From a virus, in IMG/VR virus record IMGVR_UViG_3300003691_000058, positions 1 to 22,347 of that record: a stretch of 22,347 nucleotides of DNA; one strand, written 5' to 3'. The notes beneath the pieces were generated by a model that saw nothing but the letters and a program-made list of their open reading frames with translations, did not search any database and was not told where the DNA came from. The number at the start of each line of letters is the position of its first letter. Within the stretch, counting starts at the first letter, position 1. A program made the position numbers and the translations under genes. Below, piece after piece: positions 8,705-16,759 of this stretch.

Positions 8705-8724
8705 GGGAGAGCTTTCGCCCTCCC
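8705..8724 (-). other. Intergenic hairpin with GAAA tetraloop
   Basis: On the minus-strand transcript an 8-bp stem (GGGAGGGC pairing with GCTCTCCC, one G-U pair) closes a GAAA loop of the GNRA class. It lies between the 116-residue and 159-residue genes, some 20 nt before the start codon at 8684. No U-tract follows, so it is not a standard intrinsic terminator; an mRNA processing, stability or partial-attenuation element is possible. Confidence 0.6.
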
Positions 8725-8740
8725 ACTTATGATTTACTAA

Positions 8741-9091
8741 TTAAGACCAGGCTTCCCAATATACGTCATCATCGTCGGTCTCTAAACCCGCGACAGATAC
8801 ATCTACGGTAAAGCCTCGTGCATCAGCGTCCAGGGTAATACCTACATCTGCATAGGTTTTCGTTCCTGCAGCGACGGTCTTGACCCCCTTTGCATTACTT
8901 CCGCCATCCAGAGCAGCATCAAGGATCATAAAACCCTCAACGCGATCGGTCAGGTTACGGACGCAAATGTGTGTGGGCGTGAAGCCCAGGTCAATAGAAA
9001 AGTCAGCTGCGGTTCGCGTACCTGTACGGATACCGCAAGCCCGACGGCGAGCTTCCTGCATTGTTGAAAGATCTGTTGAAACTAATGGCAT
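8741..9091 (-). CDS. Small head structural protein (116 aa)
   Basis: Starts at ATG 9091-9089 with AAGGGG upstream. The sequence (MPLVSTDLSTMQEARRRACG, then 'DLGFTPTHICVRNLTDRVEG', 'VKTVAAGTKTYADVGITLDA', closing 'DDDDVYWEAWS') has the pattern of a compact beta-rich phage protein. Proteins ending this way are often encoded directly downstream of major capsid genes. A decoration or capsid-stabilising role is plausible from position (inference). It follows the 188-residue protein by 6 nt. Confidence 0.6.
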   Translation of the reverse strand: MPLVSTDLSTMQEARRRACGIRTGTRTAADFSIDLGFTPTHICVRNLTDRVEGFMILDAALDGGSNAKGVKTVAAGTKTYADVGITLDADARGFTVDVSVAGLETDDDDVYWEAWS

Positions 9092-9097
9092 AACTAA

Positions 9098-9664
9098 TTA
9101 CCCCTTGGTATATTCGAGCCAAGCACTGTAGATATAGACAGCATCACCGTCATTAGTCCCACCTAGTGCAAGTACAATGGAAAGAGAAGAAGGTGGTGTT
9201 AAAACACCATCGGCTCCGCAAGTGAAGACCAGCTCAGAAGCAGCCAGAGTGACAGTTTGAGCTGCTGTATCTTGTGCATCTGCATTGGCAACATCGCCTG
9301 CAGCGCAAAAGAAAGCTTCAGCATCCAGCGTCAATACATCATTATCAGCAGCTTTACCCGCCATAACGTGAATGGTCACTTTTTTGCCTGAGTCTAATTC
9401 AGGTGGAAGAGGGACACTTACCCCTAACGACTCACCCGCAGAGCAGTTAACAGGGATGTTAATAACAGTTTCCTTGTTAGCTATCTGCGCAAAGCCAGCA
9501 ACAGTTGTCGCTTGCTTGATTAATGGTGTACCATCCTCCCGTGTAAACGATGTAAGGGGAATCGGAACAAAACCGCCCCCTTGCATCCACTCGTGGAATA
9601 CGGCAGCCCCAGGGCCACCAATACTCCGCTGCAGCTCGATAGCTGCTTGCTTACCCGTAATCAT
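9098..9664 (-). CDS. Capsid-associated structural protein (188 aa)
   Basis: Start chosen at ATG 9664-9662 (MITGKQAAIELQRSIGGPGA) because GGAGG lies just upstream and the start is one base beyond the capsid stop; a longer frame from 9709 would run deep into the capsid gene. Beta-rich, with 'VINIPVNCSAGESLGVSVPL', 'VLTLDAEAFF', 'GDVANADAQDTAAQTVTLAA' and a closing 'LGGTNDGDAVYIYSAWLEYT'. It reads as a jelly-roll-like head accessory protein: decoration, head fibre or portal-vertex protein. Position immediately after the major capsid gene supports this. Not recognised to a named family. Confidence 0.62.
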   Translation of the reverse strand: MITGKQAAIELQRSIGGPGAAVFHEWMQGGGFVPIPLTSFTREDGTPLIKQATTVAGFAQIANKETVINIPVNCSAGESLGVSVPLPPELDSGKKVTIHVMAGKAADNDVLTLDAEAFFCAAGDVANADAQDTAAQTVTLAASELVFTCGADGVLTPPSSLSIVLALGGTNDGDAVYIYSAWLEYTKG

Positions 9665-9665
9665 A

Positions 9666-10745
9666 TTATGCCTCCGTACCGACAAAAGCGACAGCCATCC
9701 AAGCGTCATTCAGTACTGCCTGAGCCTGCCAAGTTTGCGCTGAAACATACCCACGCTGACCGAGCATATCGGACTTACTTTTGACATTAGGCGGAATGTG
9801 ATGTGAGTCAATCGCGTTCATACCACGAAGCGCAACCTGACCAAAAGCATCACCACCAGCCTTACCACGACCCAGAGTCACCAAAGGATAGACATCGATG
9901 TTAGTGCCTACATCAGATTTAGCAGTACCACTACCAGTCCACCCTGCAACCAATGCACCAGCGCCTGGCTGATAAGTCAGGATTGGGTTAATGACGACAC
10001 GAAAACGACCGATAGCTCCAATCTCATAATCCTCATCCAGCAGCTTGACATTAGAGCCATAGTCTACGACCTTGGTAAAACCTACCATATTTTCAAAGGT
10101 CTTCTCCATATCCGTATGGCAATAAACAGGCCAAGAGGCCTGAACAGACTGCATACCAAACGCAGGCCCAGATTTCAACATCTTGTTAACCGTAGTACCA
10201 TGAGCACCCAGAATGGCACGTGAGATACGCTGGAACATTGCCTTATCTGGAGGGCCATTCACTGTTGCAATGTTAGTGCCTGCACCACCGAAGAATTGAT
10301 TCGTACAGGATTTCATTTCCCCATAGGTCATCATTTCCCGAGCAAGAACAATACGAGCTGCAGCTTGATCTTCCATTTCAGGAGGGACAGTAGCACCTTC
10401 TTCGTGCACATAACGCTTCTTATCCGTATAGGAATACAGGCAACCGATTTGCTGCAAAGTCGCAGAAAGTGTTGTCCACGCAATAGAGTCGGCAGAAGGA
10501 GTGACACCCTCTTGCACGATGTGCTTGTTAATAAAATCAGTGTCACCACCAGCGGCAAGCCACTGGTTGTCTACACCACCATAAGGGAGAAAACGCATCC
10601 ACTCAATCAATTCAGATTGGTTTTGCGGAATCTCTTCTTGAGTGCCGAGTTTCGTCAGCATCTCCTGGGTTTGTGCTTTAGCCAATATTCGCCCTTTGTA
10701 CTTCTCATGGCGACCGGCTTGTGTTGCATATTGTTGACCTGGCAT
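9666..10745 (-). CDS. Major capsid protein, N4-gp56-like family
   Basis: At 359 residues, with ATG 10745-10743 and a good Shine-Dalgarno (AGAGGAAAG), this follows the scaffold gene by 15 nt. Key segments are 'GRILAKAQTQEMLTKLGTQE' followed by 'IPQNQSELIEWMRFLPYGG' near the N-terminus, a pattern characteristic of N4-gp56-family HK97-fold capsids. The central part contains 'ILGAHGTTVNKML' and 'YPVCHTDMEK'-like peripheral-domain residues ('VYCHTDMEKTFENM'). The C-terminal part has 'VYPLVTLGRGKAGGDAFGQV' and 'YVSAQTWQAQAVLNDAWMAV'. The assembled capsid shell would be built from this product with help of the scaffold. Confidence is high for capsid and moderate for the family name. Confidence 0.85.
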   Translation of the reverse strand: MPGQQYATQAGRHEKYKGRILAKAQTQEMLTKLGTQEEIPQNQSELIEWMRFLPYGGVDNQWLAAGGDTDFINKHIVQEGVTPSADSIAWTTLSATLQQIGCLYSYTDKKRYVHEEGATVPPEMEDQAAARIVLAREMMTYGEMKSCTNQFFGGAGTNIATVNGPPDKAMFQRISRAILGAHGTTVNKMLKSGPAFGMQSVQASWPVYCHTDMEKTFENMVGFTKVVDYGSNVKLLDEDYEIGAIGRFRVVINPILTYQPGAGALVAGWTGSGTAKSDVGTNIDVYPLVTLGRGKAGGDAFGQVALRGMNAIDSHHIPPNVKSKSDMLGQRGYVSAQTWQAQAVLNDAWMAVAFVGTEA

Positions 10746-10760
10746 GGTATCTTTCCTCTG

Positions 10761-11603
10761 CTATATTTCGTTAAATCCGGCCATGAAAGCATCTTCATCA
10801 GATAGCTTCTTCGACTGGGCTGGTTTGCGGTGTTGGCCTGCTGGGACTTGTCCCTTTGCTAAGCGCTCTTGGGTTCCGGTCGCAACTGCAACTTTATTCC
10901 CATTCCTGTTTGTTTCCCATGCTTCAAATTTCCGTAAGGAGTTGATATATGGGGCACCGAATGATAACAGGCTTTGCTGGGTCTCATACCCCTGCTGGCC
11001 ATACCAATCGGCGAAGTCTTTCTGCCGTTGTCCTTCCGGCATAAATTTCCCATCCACAACTTGTGGAATAATTTCGCCTATAGTCTCGGGAGAATAGACT
11101 GACCGGACAAGCTGCTCACCTACATAGTTTCGCATCTGCTCCTGCATAGGATCAAGATGCGGACGTAATGAGTTTTCGTCCAGCGCGCTTACTTTAAATG
11201 CGTCCTGCAACAGAGGGCCAAGAACTTCAGCCAATTTTGGATCATAAGCTTCCAAACCTTTTGTGAGCGCTTCTACATCGAAAGAGGACTGCGTAGGCAA
11301 CCCCTTTTCATATGCAGTCATTCGCTCAGACAGAGCATTAACTCCACCATTCATTCGAGACTCAACAGCGCCAAGCTGGTTAGGGAACTCGTTTACGCGG
11401 TTGAGGCGGTCATACACATCATCCTCTGAGAGGTCACGCAGATAGGGAGGAATCTCTTCCGCTGTCCCTTCACCCTCTCCCTCTCCCTCTCCTAAACCGC
11501 CTGCTCCAATTCCTTCGCCTAACCCCTCACCTGTACCTAAACCATCACCTGCACCTTCGATACTGAGTCTAAATCTATTCTTTCTATTTCGTGGGATAAA
11601 CAT
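10761..11603 (-). CDS. Phage scaffolding/head assembly protein (280 aa)
   Basis: Located directly before the major capsid gene, the usual scaffold position. Residues about 16-50 are an unusual Gly/Glu-rich low-complexity linker (GAGDGLGTGEGLGEGIGAGG and onward), encoded partly by CCCTCT hexanucleotide repeats (plus strand 11473-11490). It is followed by 'AEEIPPYLRDLSEDDVYDRL' and a long charged, largely helical region. The C-terminus is basic ('QHRKPAQSKKLSDEDAFMAG'), as in scaffolds whose basic tail docks to the capsid. It acts inside the procapsid and is lost or cleaved before packaging (family knowledge). The N-terminus overlaps the end of the 81-residue gene by 20 nt. Confidence 0.75.
   Translation of the reverse strand: MFIPRNRKNRFRLSIEGAGDGLGTGEGLGEGIGAGGLGEGEGEGEGTAEEIPPYLRDLSEDDVYDRLNRVNEFPNQLGAVESRMNGGVNALSERMTAYEKGLPTQSSFDVEALTKGLEAYDPKLAEVLGPLLQDAFKVSALDENSLRPHLDPMQEQMRNYVGEQLVRSVYSPETIGEIIPQVVDGKFMPEGQRQKDFADWYGQQGYETQQSLLSFGAPYINSLRKFEAWETNRNGNKVAVATGTQERLAKGQVPAGQHRKPAQSKKLSDEDAFMAGFNEI
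11473..11490 (+). repeat. CCCTCT hexanucleotide repeat inside scaffold gene
   Basis: Three perfect tandem CCCTCT units on the plus strand, continuing into a partial CCT. On the coding strand they give alternating Gly-Glu codons, so slippage by whole units would keep frame and change linker length. Confidence 0.8.
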
Positions 11604-11829
11604 TTTTAGTTACCTTTATAAGTTCGGCTTGCAAAGCTAAAACTTCCTGACGATGACCGCGTAGCAATTCAGTTTGAACTGCGGGCGTTCCAGGCTTAGC
11701 CGTGCGCTCTGCAAGTAATATAGCACGATTGTCGAGGTATTTCAACAACTTTATAGGATCAATATGCGCACCTGCTGAAGGAGCAAAAGTAATACAAGGC
11801 GACAAGTCAATAGGAGGTGAATCATTCAT
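11584..11829 (-). CDS. Small protein between portal and scaffold (81 aa)
   Basis: Begins MNDSPPIDLSPCITFAPSAG; ATG 11829-11827 overlaps the portal stop, preceded by TTAGGT as a moderate Shine-Dalgarno. The first 25 residues are proline-rich and likely unstructured. The rest is helical ('IKLLKYLDNRAILLAERTAK', 'LRGHRQEVLALQAELIKVTK'), suggesting a short coiled-coil or helical hairpin. It ends 20 nt inside the scaffold gene. Small helical genes at this place occur in many podovirus head modules, but I do not recognise the family; a head-assembly cofactor is possible. Confidence 0.6.
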   Translation of the reverse strand: MNDSPPIDLSPCITFAPSAGAHIDPIKLLKYLDNRAILLAERTAKPGTPAVQTELLRGHRQEVLALQAELIKVTKNVYPTK

Positions 11830-13924
11830 CTTGCATACCTAAAGAGTCAAGGGCTGCATCTACAGGATCAGGAGTAGGCTGTTTCGCACCTTCTTCTTGT
11901 TTAGCCTGCCCTTCCGCCAACTTAAGATCAGCCTGAAGCTCAGCAATAGAAATATCTTTATCCATTCCAAGCTCCTTCAGATTCTTTTCAACCATAAGCT
12001 TCAGTTCATCAAACTCACCTTTTAAATCAGCACGATAGATATCAGCCTTAGCTTGTATCTCGGCCACAGTCACTTTAGGATCAGGCTCTTTCGCAGCAGC
12101 TTCCAACTCTGCCTTTTCATCATCATCAAGCATAAGAGGTTCAGGATCAACCTGAAAACCCTCAAGATATAGCTTCATCCACTTTTTAGGAGACAACCCA
12201 TAAACAGGCTGCACTGCTTTATCTCCGATCTGCAGAAGGGCCTGCTGCTGTAACTCACGAACAATCAGTGCCGCTGACCCAAGTGGAGTTACCGTCGCAT
12301 CTCCCTTCGCGGTTTCAGGCCCATACAATTGCGTCCACTCATAATACGCATTAATACTCGGAGCACAAGTACGATCATCCCACTCCTTGATAACCAACCG
12401 CAGGTTAGTAGTAGCATTCGCCATAAGCTGTTGACTTACACCAACAGCCTGAGTAACAGCCTGCCCCTGAAGAAGTAGTGACAGCCCAGTCGTATCTTCA
12501 GCCATCTTTAGCCACCAGTTAATCACCGGCATAATCTCATTAAGGTAGTTAGGGAACTCCAAGAACACCAACGCATTTTTAGCCTCAACAACCGCATCAA
12601 CTCCAGGCAGTCCAGAAGTGATCTTCCATCGTTTATAAGGGTAAGGTTTCCAATCTCCATCAACAGGCTCGATAACCCCATCCTGCTCCAATACTTGCGG
12701 CCCGACAGAGTACCCCATATTATCCATCAGTGCCCTTACAGAAGAGTTCAGCCCACGCTGTGGAGTCTCAATCTGTTCAGGAATCCCGATCCCCGCCCAC
12801 GAACTCTCACGTGGTTCCCAGGGTAATATCCAATAAGGGAATTTAGTTGTTTCAAGCCAAAAAGCCTCACTCTTAATAATACGCTCGTTGCAGAGGATAG
12901 TAACACTGAAGCCATAAGAGATCTTTTCCCCGTCCTCCGTCTTGTGATCCAGTTGCCCGGTTCGCACCCACAGCTCAAACGGACCTTTGCCCTTGTCTTT
13001 CCCCTGCCCGTGAATCTTAGGCCCTTCATCCAAGCACGCTTGAATTTGCCCAGCATCATATGGCCCTTCCTCCATATACTCCCCAAGCTGACGCCTGGTG
13101 ACTTCGGGTATACGCTCGTAAAAGAATCTACCATTCTGGTGATCAGACCCACACTCAGGATCGGGATAACAATTCTCAACCTTGATACATTCTGAAGCCG
13201 GAGCGTAAGCCAGCAGGGTACGAAGCTCAGCCTGCAGAAGTTGCCCTACCTCAGGCTGCGGAAATGCCGTAGGCAATGCTTCCAACAGGTCATTAACTTC
13301 AGCACTGATCCGTCTTGCTTTAGGAAACGGGCCTTTTATAATTCCAGTCCCAGTCTTACCACTCTCAATTAGCTGTGCCCTTACTGCACCTGCCCAACTC
13401 GTTTCCTGCAGCCAATCCCGAATAAGCTTCGAAGCAACCTCAAGCGCCTCTTTCGCTTCATTCTCAGGAGTACTGAGCTTTTGATGGATGCCAGGAGCAA
13501 GCGAAGGAAGAAGCTCAGCCAATTGCGGATAATTCTCCAGCACACCACGCAGCGCCTCCAGATCACTTACAGCCGTCAGGTCAAGCTTAAAAGGTAAACG
13601 ATTAGTCGGGAGCAGAATATTCGCAACCTGCGCTGTCCCAGCATTAGTATAGGGGCGGGTGATATTAACCGAAACAGTAGAGCCAGTTTTAACATCCTCC
13701 GCTTTATAAGCGGTAAGAGGAGAGTCGAGCGTAGCTCCCTTTTCGTACGTAGTAGCTTTTCCACTCTCCATCGCATCCCCAGTTTGATACTGACGGCGAG
13801 ACTTAGCCCAAACCGCTTCAAGCTCCCGTCTTGACTGTGCATTAGCTGCTTTGTCACGCTCCTTACAAAGCTTTGAGGCTAAAGCTTCGAGAGAGTCTTC
13901 ATCTAAATCAAATACCTGCGGCAT
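11822..13924 (-). CDS. Portal protein (700 aa)
   Basis: The size (700 residues), position right after the large terminase and before the scaffold, and content fit a large podovirus-type portal (P22 portal is 725 residues). Starts at ATG 13924-13922 with AGGAACAGGG upstream. Early residues (MPQVFDLDEDSLEALASKLC, then 'VWAKSRRQYQTGD') are the usual portal N-terminal helix region. The centre includes 'WILPWEPRESSWAGIGIPEQ' and 'MAEDTTGLSLLLQGQAVTQA', a portal clip/stem-like segment. The C-terminal 110 residues are highly charged, helical coiled-coil ('EIQAKADIYRADLKGEFDEL' and onward), like the barrel of long portals. A dodecamer at one capsid vertex would form the DNA channel and dock the terminase. 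Confidence 0.85.
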   Translation of the reverse strand: MPQVFDLDEDSLEALASKLCKERDKAANAQSRRELEAVWAKSRRQYQTGDAMESGKATTYEKGATLDSPLTAYKAEDVKTGSTVSVNITRPYTNAGTAQVANILLPTNRLPFKLDLTAVSDLEALRGVLENYPQLAELLPSLAPGIHQKLSTPENEAKEALEVASKLIRDWLQETSWAGAVRAQLIESGKTGTGIIKGPFPKARRISAEVNDLLEALPTAFPQPEVGQLLQAELRTLLAYAPASECIKVENCYPDPECGSDHQNGRFFYERIPEVTRRQLGEYMEEGPYDAGQIQACLDEGPKIHGQGKDKGKGPFELWVRTGQLDHKTEDGEKISYGFSVTILCNERIIKSEAFWLETTKFPYWILPWEPRESSWAGIGIPEQIETPQRGLNSSVRALMDNMGYSVGPQVLEQDGVIEPVDGDWKPYPYKRWKITSGLPGVDAVVEAKNALVFLEFPNYLNEIMPVINWWLKMAEDTTGLSLLLQGQAVTQAVGVSQQLMANATTNLRLVIKEWDDRTCAPSINAYYEWTQLYGPETAKGDATVTPLGSAALIVRELQQQALLQIGDKAVQPVYGLSPKKWMKLYLEGFQVDPEPLMLDDDEKAELEAAAKEPDPKVTVAEIQAKADIYRADLKGEFDELKLMVEKNLKELGMDKDISIAELQADLKLAEGQAKQEEGAKQPTPDPVDAALDSLGMQDE

Positions 13925-13952
13925 AATACCCTGTTCCTATATAAGTTTATCA

Positions 13953-13962
13953 TATGTACGAA
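13953..13962 (-). promoter_or_regulatory. TTCGTACATA motif, copy B
   Basis: Exact 10-mer copy, overlapping one arm of the inverted repeat between terminase and portal. Same orientation relative to the late genes as the copy at 17733-17724. Confidence 0.4.
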
Positions 13963-13981
13963 TGGCACAACGCCATTCGTA
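13957..13981. repeat. Perfect 10-bp inverted repeat between terminase and portal
   Basis: TACGAATGGC and its exact complement GCCATTCGTA are separated by a 5-nt loop (ACAAC). It starts just 4 nt past the large terminase stop, in one of the few real gaps of the late block. No U-tract follows on either strand, so it is not a standard terminator. A 19-nt part (13963-13981) recurs with 17 of 19 identities at 21971-21989. Confidence 0.85.
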
Positions 13982-13984
13982 TTG

Positions 13985-15652
13985 CTAGTAGCCCATAACC
14001 CGATCTTGTGGCTGCCAGTTTGCTTTCCCCCTCTGAGGAAAGAATTCACTATCGCTCATCATCTGCTTAATTGGCTTAGCCCTTGATGGTGTAAAAGTCA
14101 GCACAAACGAGTCCCAACGGTCAGGAGAGCGAGAAGCCGCCTTTTCCGCTTTCGTCCTACCAAGGGCAAACCGTGCGCGGTAGTCCTCTTTCGACTCGAT
14201 AAGCAGTAGTCCACCTTTAGTAAGAGATTGAATTGCGGCTGCCTGCCCCTCAAAGATCATATCCCGAGGCAACACGCACTCTTGCTCCACAAGATAGTCG
14301 TAGGCCTCTTGGTGAAGGAAAGCACGCAAGTTATAATTCCTTCCATCCTTCAGCTTGGCCCCTGTATGGATCGCTCGTACAATAGAAGCATAACGCCCGT
14401 ACTTTAATTGGTCTGCAGCACTACCACCAGGTCCATCCCTCTCTATCGAGATAAGGTCACAAGGGCCAGTCAGCAGAAGGTTATCTACTTTCCGTTCAAT
14501 CAAACCCGCCAGTTGAACCCCATCCATCTTCTGGTAAACTTCAGGTTCGATATTAACCCGTCCCCTCCTTGCCCAAATAAGAATCTCATCATTACCCATT
14601 CCAGCCGCATCCACACCAACCTTCCAGCAAACCGAGTCAGACTGCTGGACTTGTCCGTTTGTCCTTTGGAAAGCCTCCTTCAGTGCTTCCGTTCCAGCCT
14701 CTCCGAGGAAGTTATTCGCAGCAGCAGCATGATAGTTCCGATCCACCTGAGAAGCAAGGGTGGTAGGCAAAAGGTCTTTCTTTTGCTTCACATACCAAGG
14801 CTCTTCTTCAGGAGGGAGATGTGGATTAAGGCGCTTACGTGGATCATCCTTCCAGTCGAATATGAATATCTGCTTAGTAGCCAGGAAATGTCGTAACCTA
14901 TAAAACAAATTTCCTGGCCCATTAACAGTCGAAACATATATACGACAGTCCGTGTTAGCAGATAAAGAACTCTCTGCCATTTCAGGGTGCTCAAGATGCG
15001 CAAACTCATCCACAAAATAGATACCCGCTCTACCTCCCCTTCCGATCTCGTCGCCGATCTCACCCTTAATTACAGCCTTGTTTGCCGAATTAGGTATGAC
15101 CATACTCTTCCGCCCTGTAGTAAGATTAGCAGGGAGAAAATCAACTGGGAGCGAATCTATAAACATCCTGCATTTCCAGAAGATACTATCCGGATCAGCA
15201 TCCCCATTATCCACAAGTTCCTTCTTACGAGAGCCAAACCCCACAACTGCATGAGGGTAGAACAGCCAAATACAAACTGCGACAGCCACGCAAAGCCAGG
15301 TAAAACCCACCTCACGAGACTTCTCCGCCAATCCCCTTTCCCCTTCCGTAAACGAGCGGTAGAGCCAATTAACATAATCCTCCTGGCGAGGGAACAGAAT
15401 AAACGGAGCATATTTCTGCCCTTGCTTCCGAGGGTCGTAGGTCATTCCCCAGTCATTAATAAAATCCACCCAGTTATCTTTATAGTACAGCTTTAGCCGT
15501 TCTAAAGCTTGCGGGTTAGCCCTTAAACGCTCTAGAGCTTCAGCCCGAAATGTAAACACCTCCGAGTAGTCAGGATTCTTCCAATCAAGGTCAAACCCGC
15601 CCGTCAGGATAGGGCCGGGACTAGGAGCAGGAGATGTGTCTAATTCACTCAT
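13985..15652 (-). CDS. terL: Terminase large subunit (555 aa)
   Basis: The packaging motor ATPase and headful/cos nuclease. The ATPase half shows a Walker A variant 'EKSREVGFTW' (K111 to T118), Walker B 'GIYFVDE' (D215, E216) and a coupling motif 'YVSTVNGPGN' (239-248). The C-terminal nuclease half shows the RNase H-like acidic residues in 'VGVDAAG' (D348), 'SIERDG' (E404, D406) and 'SPDRWDS' (D511, D514). Start chosen at ATG 15652-15650 (MSELDTSPAPSPGPILTGGF), which overlaps the small terminase stop by 8 nt with GGGA upstream; the longer frame from 15673 needs TTG. Works with the small terminase and portal. Confidence 0.93.
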   Translation of the reverse strand: MSELDTSPAPSPGPILTGGFDLDWKNPDYSEVFTFRAEALERLRANPQALERLKLYYKDNWVDFINDWGMTYDPRKQGQKYAPFILFPRQEDYVNWLYRSFTEGERGLAEKSREVGFTWLCVAVAVCIWLFYPHAVVGFGSRKKELVDNGDADPDSIFWKCRMFIDSLPVDFLPANLTTGRKSMVIPNSANKAVIKGEIGDEIGRGGRAGIYFVDEFAHLEHPEMAESSLSANTDCRIYVSTVNGPGNLFYRLRHFLATKQIFIFDWKDDPRKRLNPHLPPEEEPWYVKQKKDLLPTTLASQVDRNYHAAAANNFLGEAGTEALKEAFQRTNGQVQQSDSVCWKVGVDAAGMGNDEILIWARRGRVNIEPEVYQKMDGVQLAGLIERKVDNLLLTGPCDLISIERDGPGGSAADQLKYGRYASIVRAIHTGAKLKDGRNYNLRAFLHQEAYDYLVEQECVLPRDMIFEGQAAAIQSLTKGGLLLIESKEDYRARFALGRTKAEKAASRSPDRWDSFVLTFTPSRAKPIKQMMSDSEFFPQRGKANWQPQDRVMGY

Positions 15653-16289
15653 CAGTTGTCCCAATAATATCAAAGAGCCTTTGCTGCGGGGATAGTGTAA
15701 CAGACCCTGCTTTCGAAAGCACCGTCATAGCACCTACACCACCACGCTTCTTAATTACGCTCATATAGACCTCAACCGGATCGACATCCGTGTCATAGTC
15801 TGTGCCTTCAGTTGCAGCCCCATGAACCTCGGCCTGAAGCAAGATCTCTTTCCGATCATTAAAGAATTGTACCCCTGGAGCACCCATAGGATCTTCAGGA
15901 TCGAAATCGGGTATATTCTTCAGCATGAATTGTGCTCCTGCACTAGCCCCACCTGCACCGATCAACTGCTCGTACTGGTGAGCAACAGCTGTCATGCAAC
16001 GAGAGATAGCATGGCGGAGTTCGGGAATACGCTGGCCAAGTCTAATAAGGGAGGTAGGTCCAGGAAGTCCTGTGGCTAAAGCTAAACCAGTAATGGTAGG
16101 TCGAGTTTCAGTATCGAGGCACTCCCCGAAATAGATGTTAGCCCTCGTAGCGAAATCCTCAATCGAATTAATCGGATTTATAGTAGCTGGAGAGCGCAAC
16201 CATTCTGGAGCTTCAACCGTTACCACTTCCCCCATATCCCCCATATCTTTGTGAGCAGGGAAACCCAAGTTTAAACCCGAACCTGCCAT
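15645..16289 (-). CDS. terS: Terminase small subunit (214 aa)
   Basis: Position directly before and overlapping the large terminase gene (8 nt) supports this call. ATG 16289-16287 has a strong Shine-Dalgarno (GGAGGGG). A central helical region, 'TITGLALATGLPGPTSLIRL' then 'PELRHAISRCMTAVAHQYEQ', fits the helix-turn-helix and oligomerisation core of small terminases, with 'GASAGAQFMLKNI' typical of the family's central part. The C-terminus ('VTLSPQQRLFDIIGTTDE') would contact the large subunit. It recognises the packaging site and loads DNA; the recognition site itself is not visible to me. Confidence 0.8.
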   Translation of the reverse strand: MAGSGLNLGFPAHKDMGDMGEVVTVEAPEWLRSPATINPINSIEDFATRANIYFGECLDTETRPTITGLALATGLPGPTSLIRLGQRIPELRHAISRCMTAVAHQYEQLIGAGGASAGAQFMLKNIPDFDPEDPMGAPGVQFFNDRKEILLQAEVHGAATEGTDYDTDVDPVEVYMSVIKKRGGVGAMTVLSKAGSVTLSPQQRLFDIIGTTDE

Positions 16290-16759
16290 ACCGACCCCTC
16301 CGCAATTTCATCGAAAGAATGAACCAAACTGGCTATTGGAGTAGCCCCCGTAAGGCGCAGGCATATTGTGCAAGCCATAACAGGCCCAAGTCCTACAGCC
16401 TCCAGCAGACTACGATAAAGATTCAATTGATCCGTAGTATCTACCCAAGTCTGTTTAACCTCGAACAACAACACACTTTTACTTGGAAAGATCATAAAAT
16501 AATCAGGTTGATAATATCGTCCATCAGCTTCGATCCAAATGTGACTATATAAATCAGCCCCCAAAGGTTTAGCAAGTTTCGCCAACTCCTCTCCTATCCG
16601 ATTCTCATAACGCATCCCTGCTTTTTGAGCTACAGTCCCAGAAGGGCGCTGTAAATCCTGTCTAGGAGAAATACGAACAGAGTACCATTCTTTCACCTCC
16701 CGTTTCTTTTGTGCAATGTGATGGATAGGGGGAGCGAATAAGGAAGCCGGAATACCCAT
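16271..16759 (-). CDS. PD-(D/E)XK nuclease-like protein (162 aa)
   Basis: The core of a restriction-endonuclease-like fold is visible: an N-terminal helix with E52 ('GMRYENRIGEELAKLAK'), then D86 in 'YYQPDYFMIF', then E100 and K102 in 'VLLFEVKQTW', followed by Q111 in 'QLNLYRSLLE'. Spacing D-x13-E-x-K matches PD-(D/E)XK enzymes. ATG overlaps the holin stop (TAATG), with Shine-Dalgarno AGGGGAA. It overlaps the small terminase by 19 nt. Such enzymes in phages include Holliday-junction resolvases, replication endonucleases and packaging-associated nucleases; which one applies here is unknown. Its place between lysis and terminase suggests late expression and a role in processing DNA before or during packaging (inference). 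Confidence 0.78.
   Translation of the reverse strand: MGIPASLFAPPIHHIAQKKREVKEWYSVRISPRQDLQRPSGTVAQKAGMRYENRIGEELAKLAKPLGADLYSHIWIEADGRYYQPDYFMIFPSKSVLLFEVKQTWVDTTDQLNLYRSLLEAVGLGPVMACTICLRLTGATPIASLVHSFDEIAEGSVWQVRV

Noticed and set aside
9372-9784. Plus-strand frames opposite capsid-region genes
   Set aside because: Antisense to genes with clear start signals and recognisable family patterns.
14408-15496. Long plus-strand frames opposite the large terminase
   Set aside because: They are antisense shadows of a well-supported gene and show no protein-like features or start signals.
15645-15673. Longer large-terminase start at 15673
   Set aside because: Requires TTG; the ATG at 15652 overlaps the small terminase stop in the normal way.
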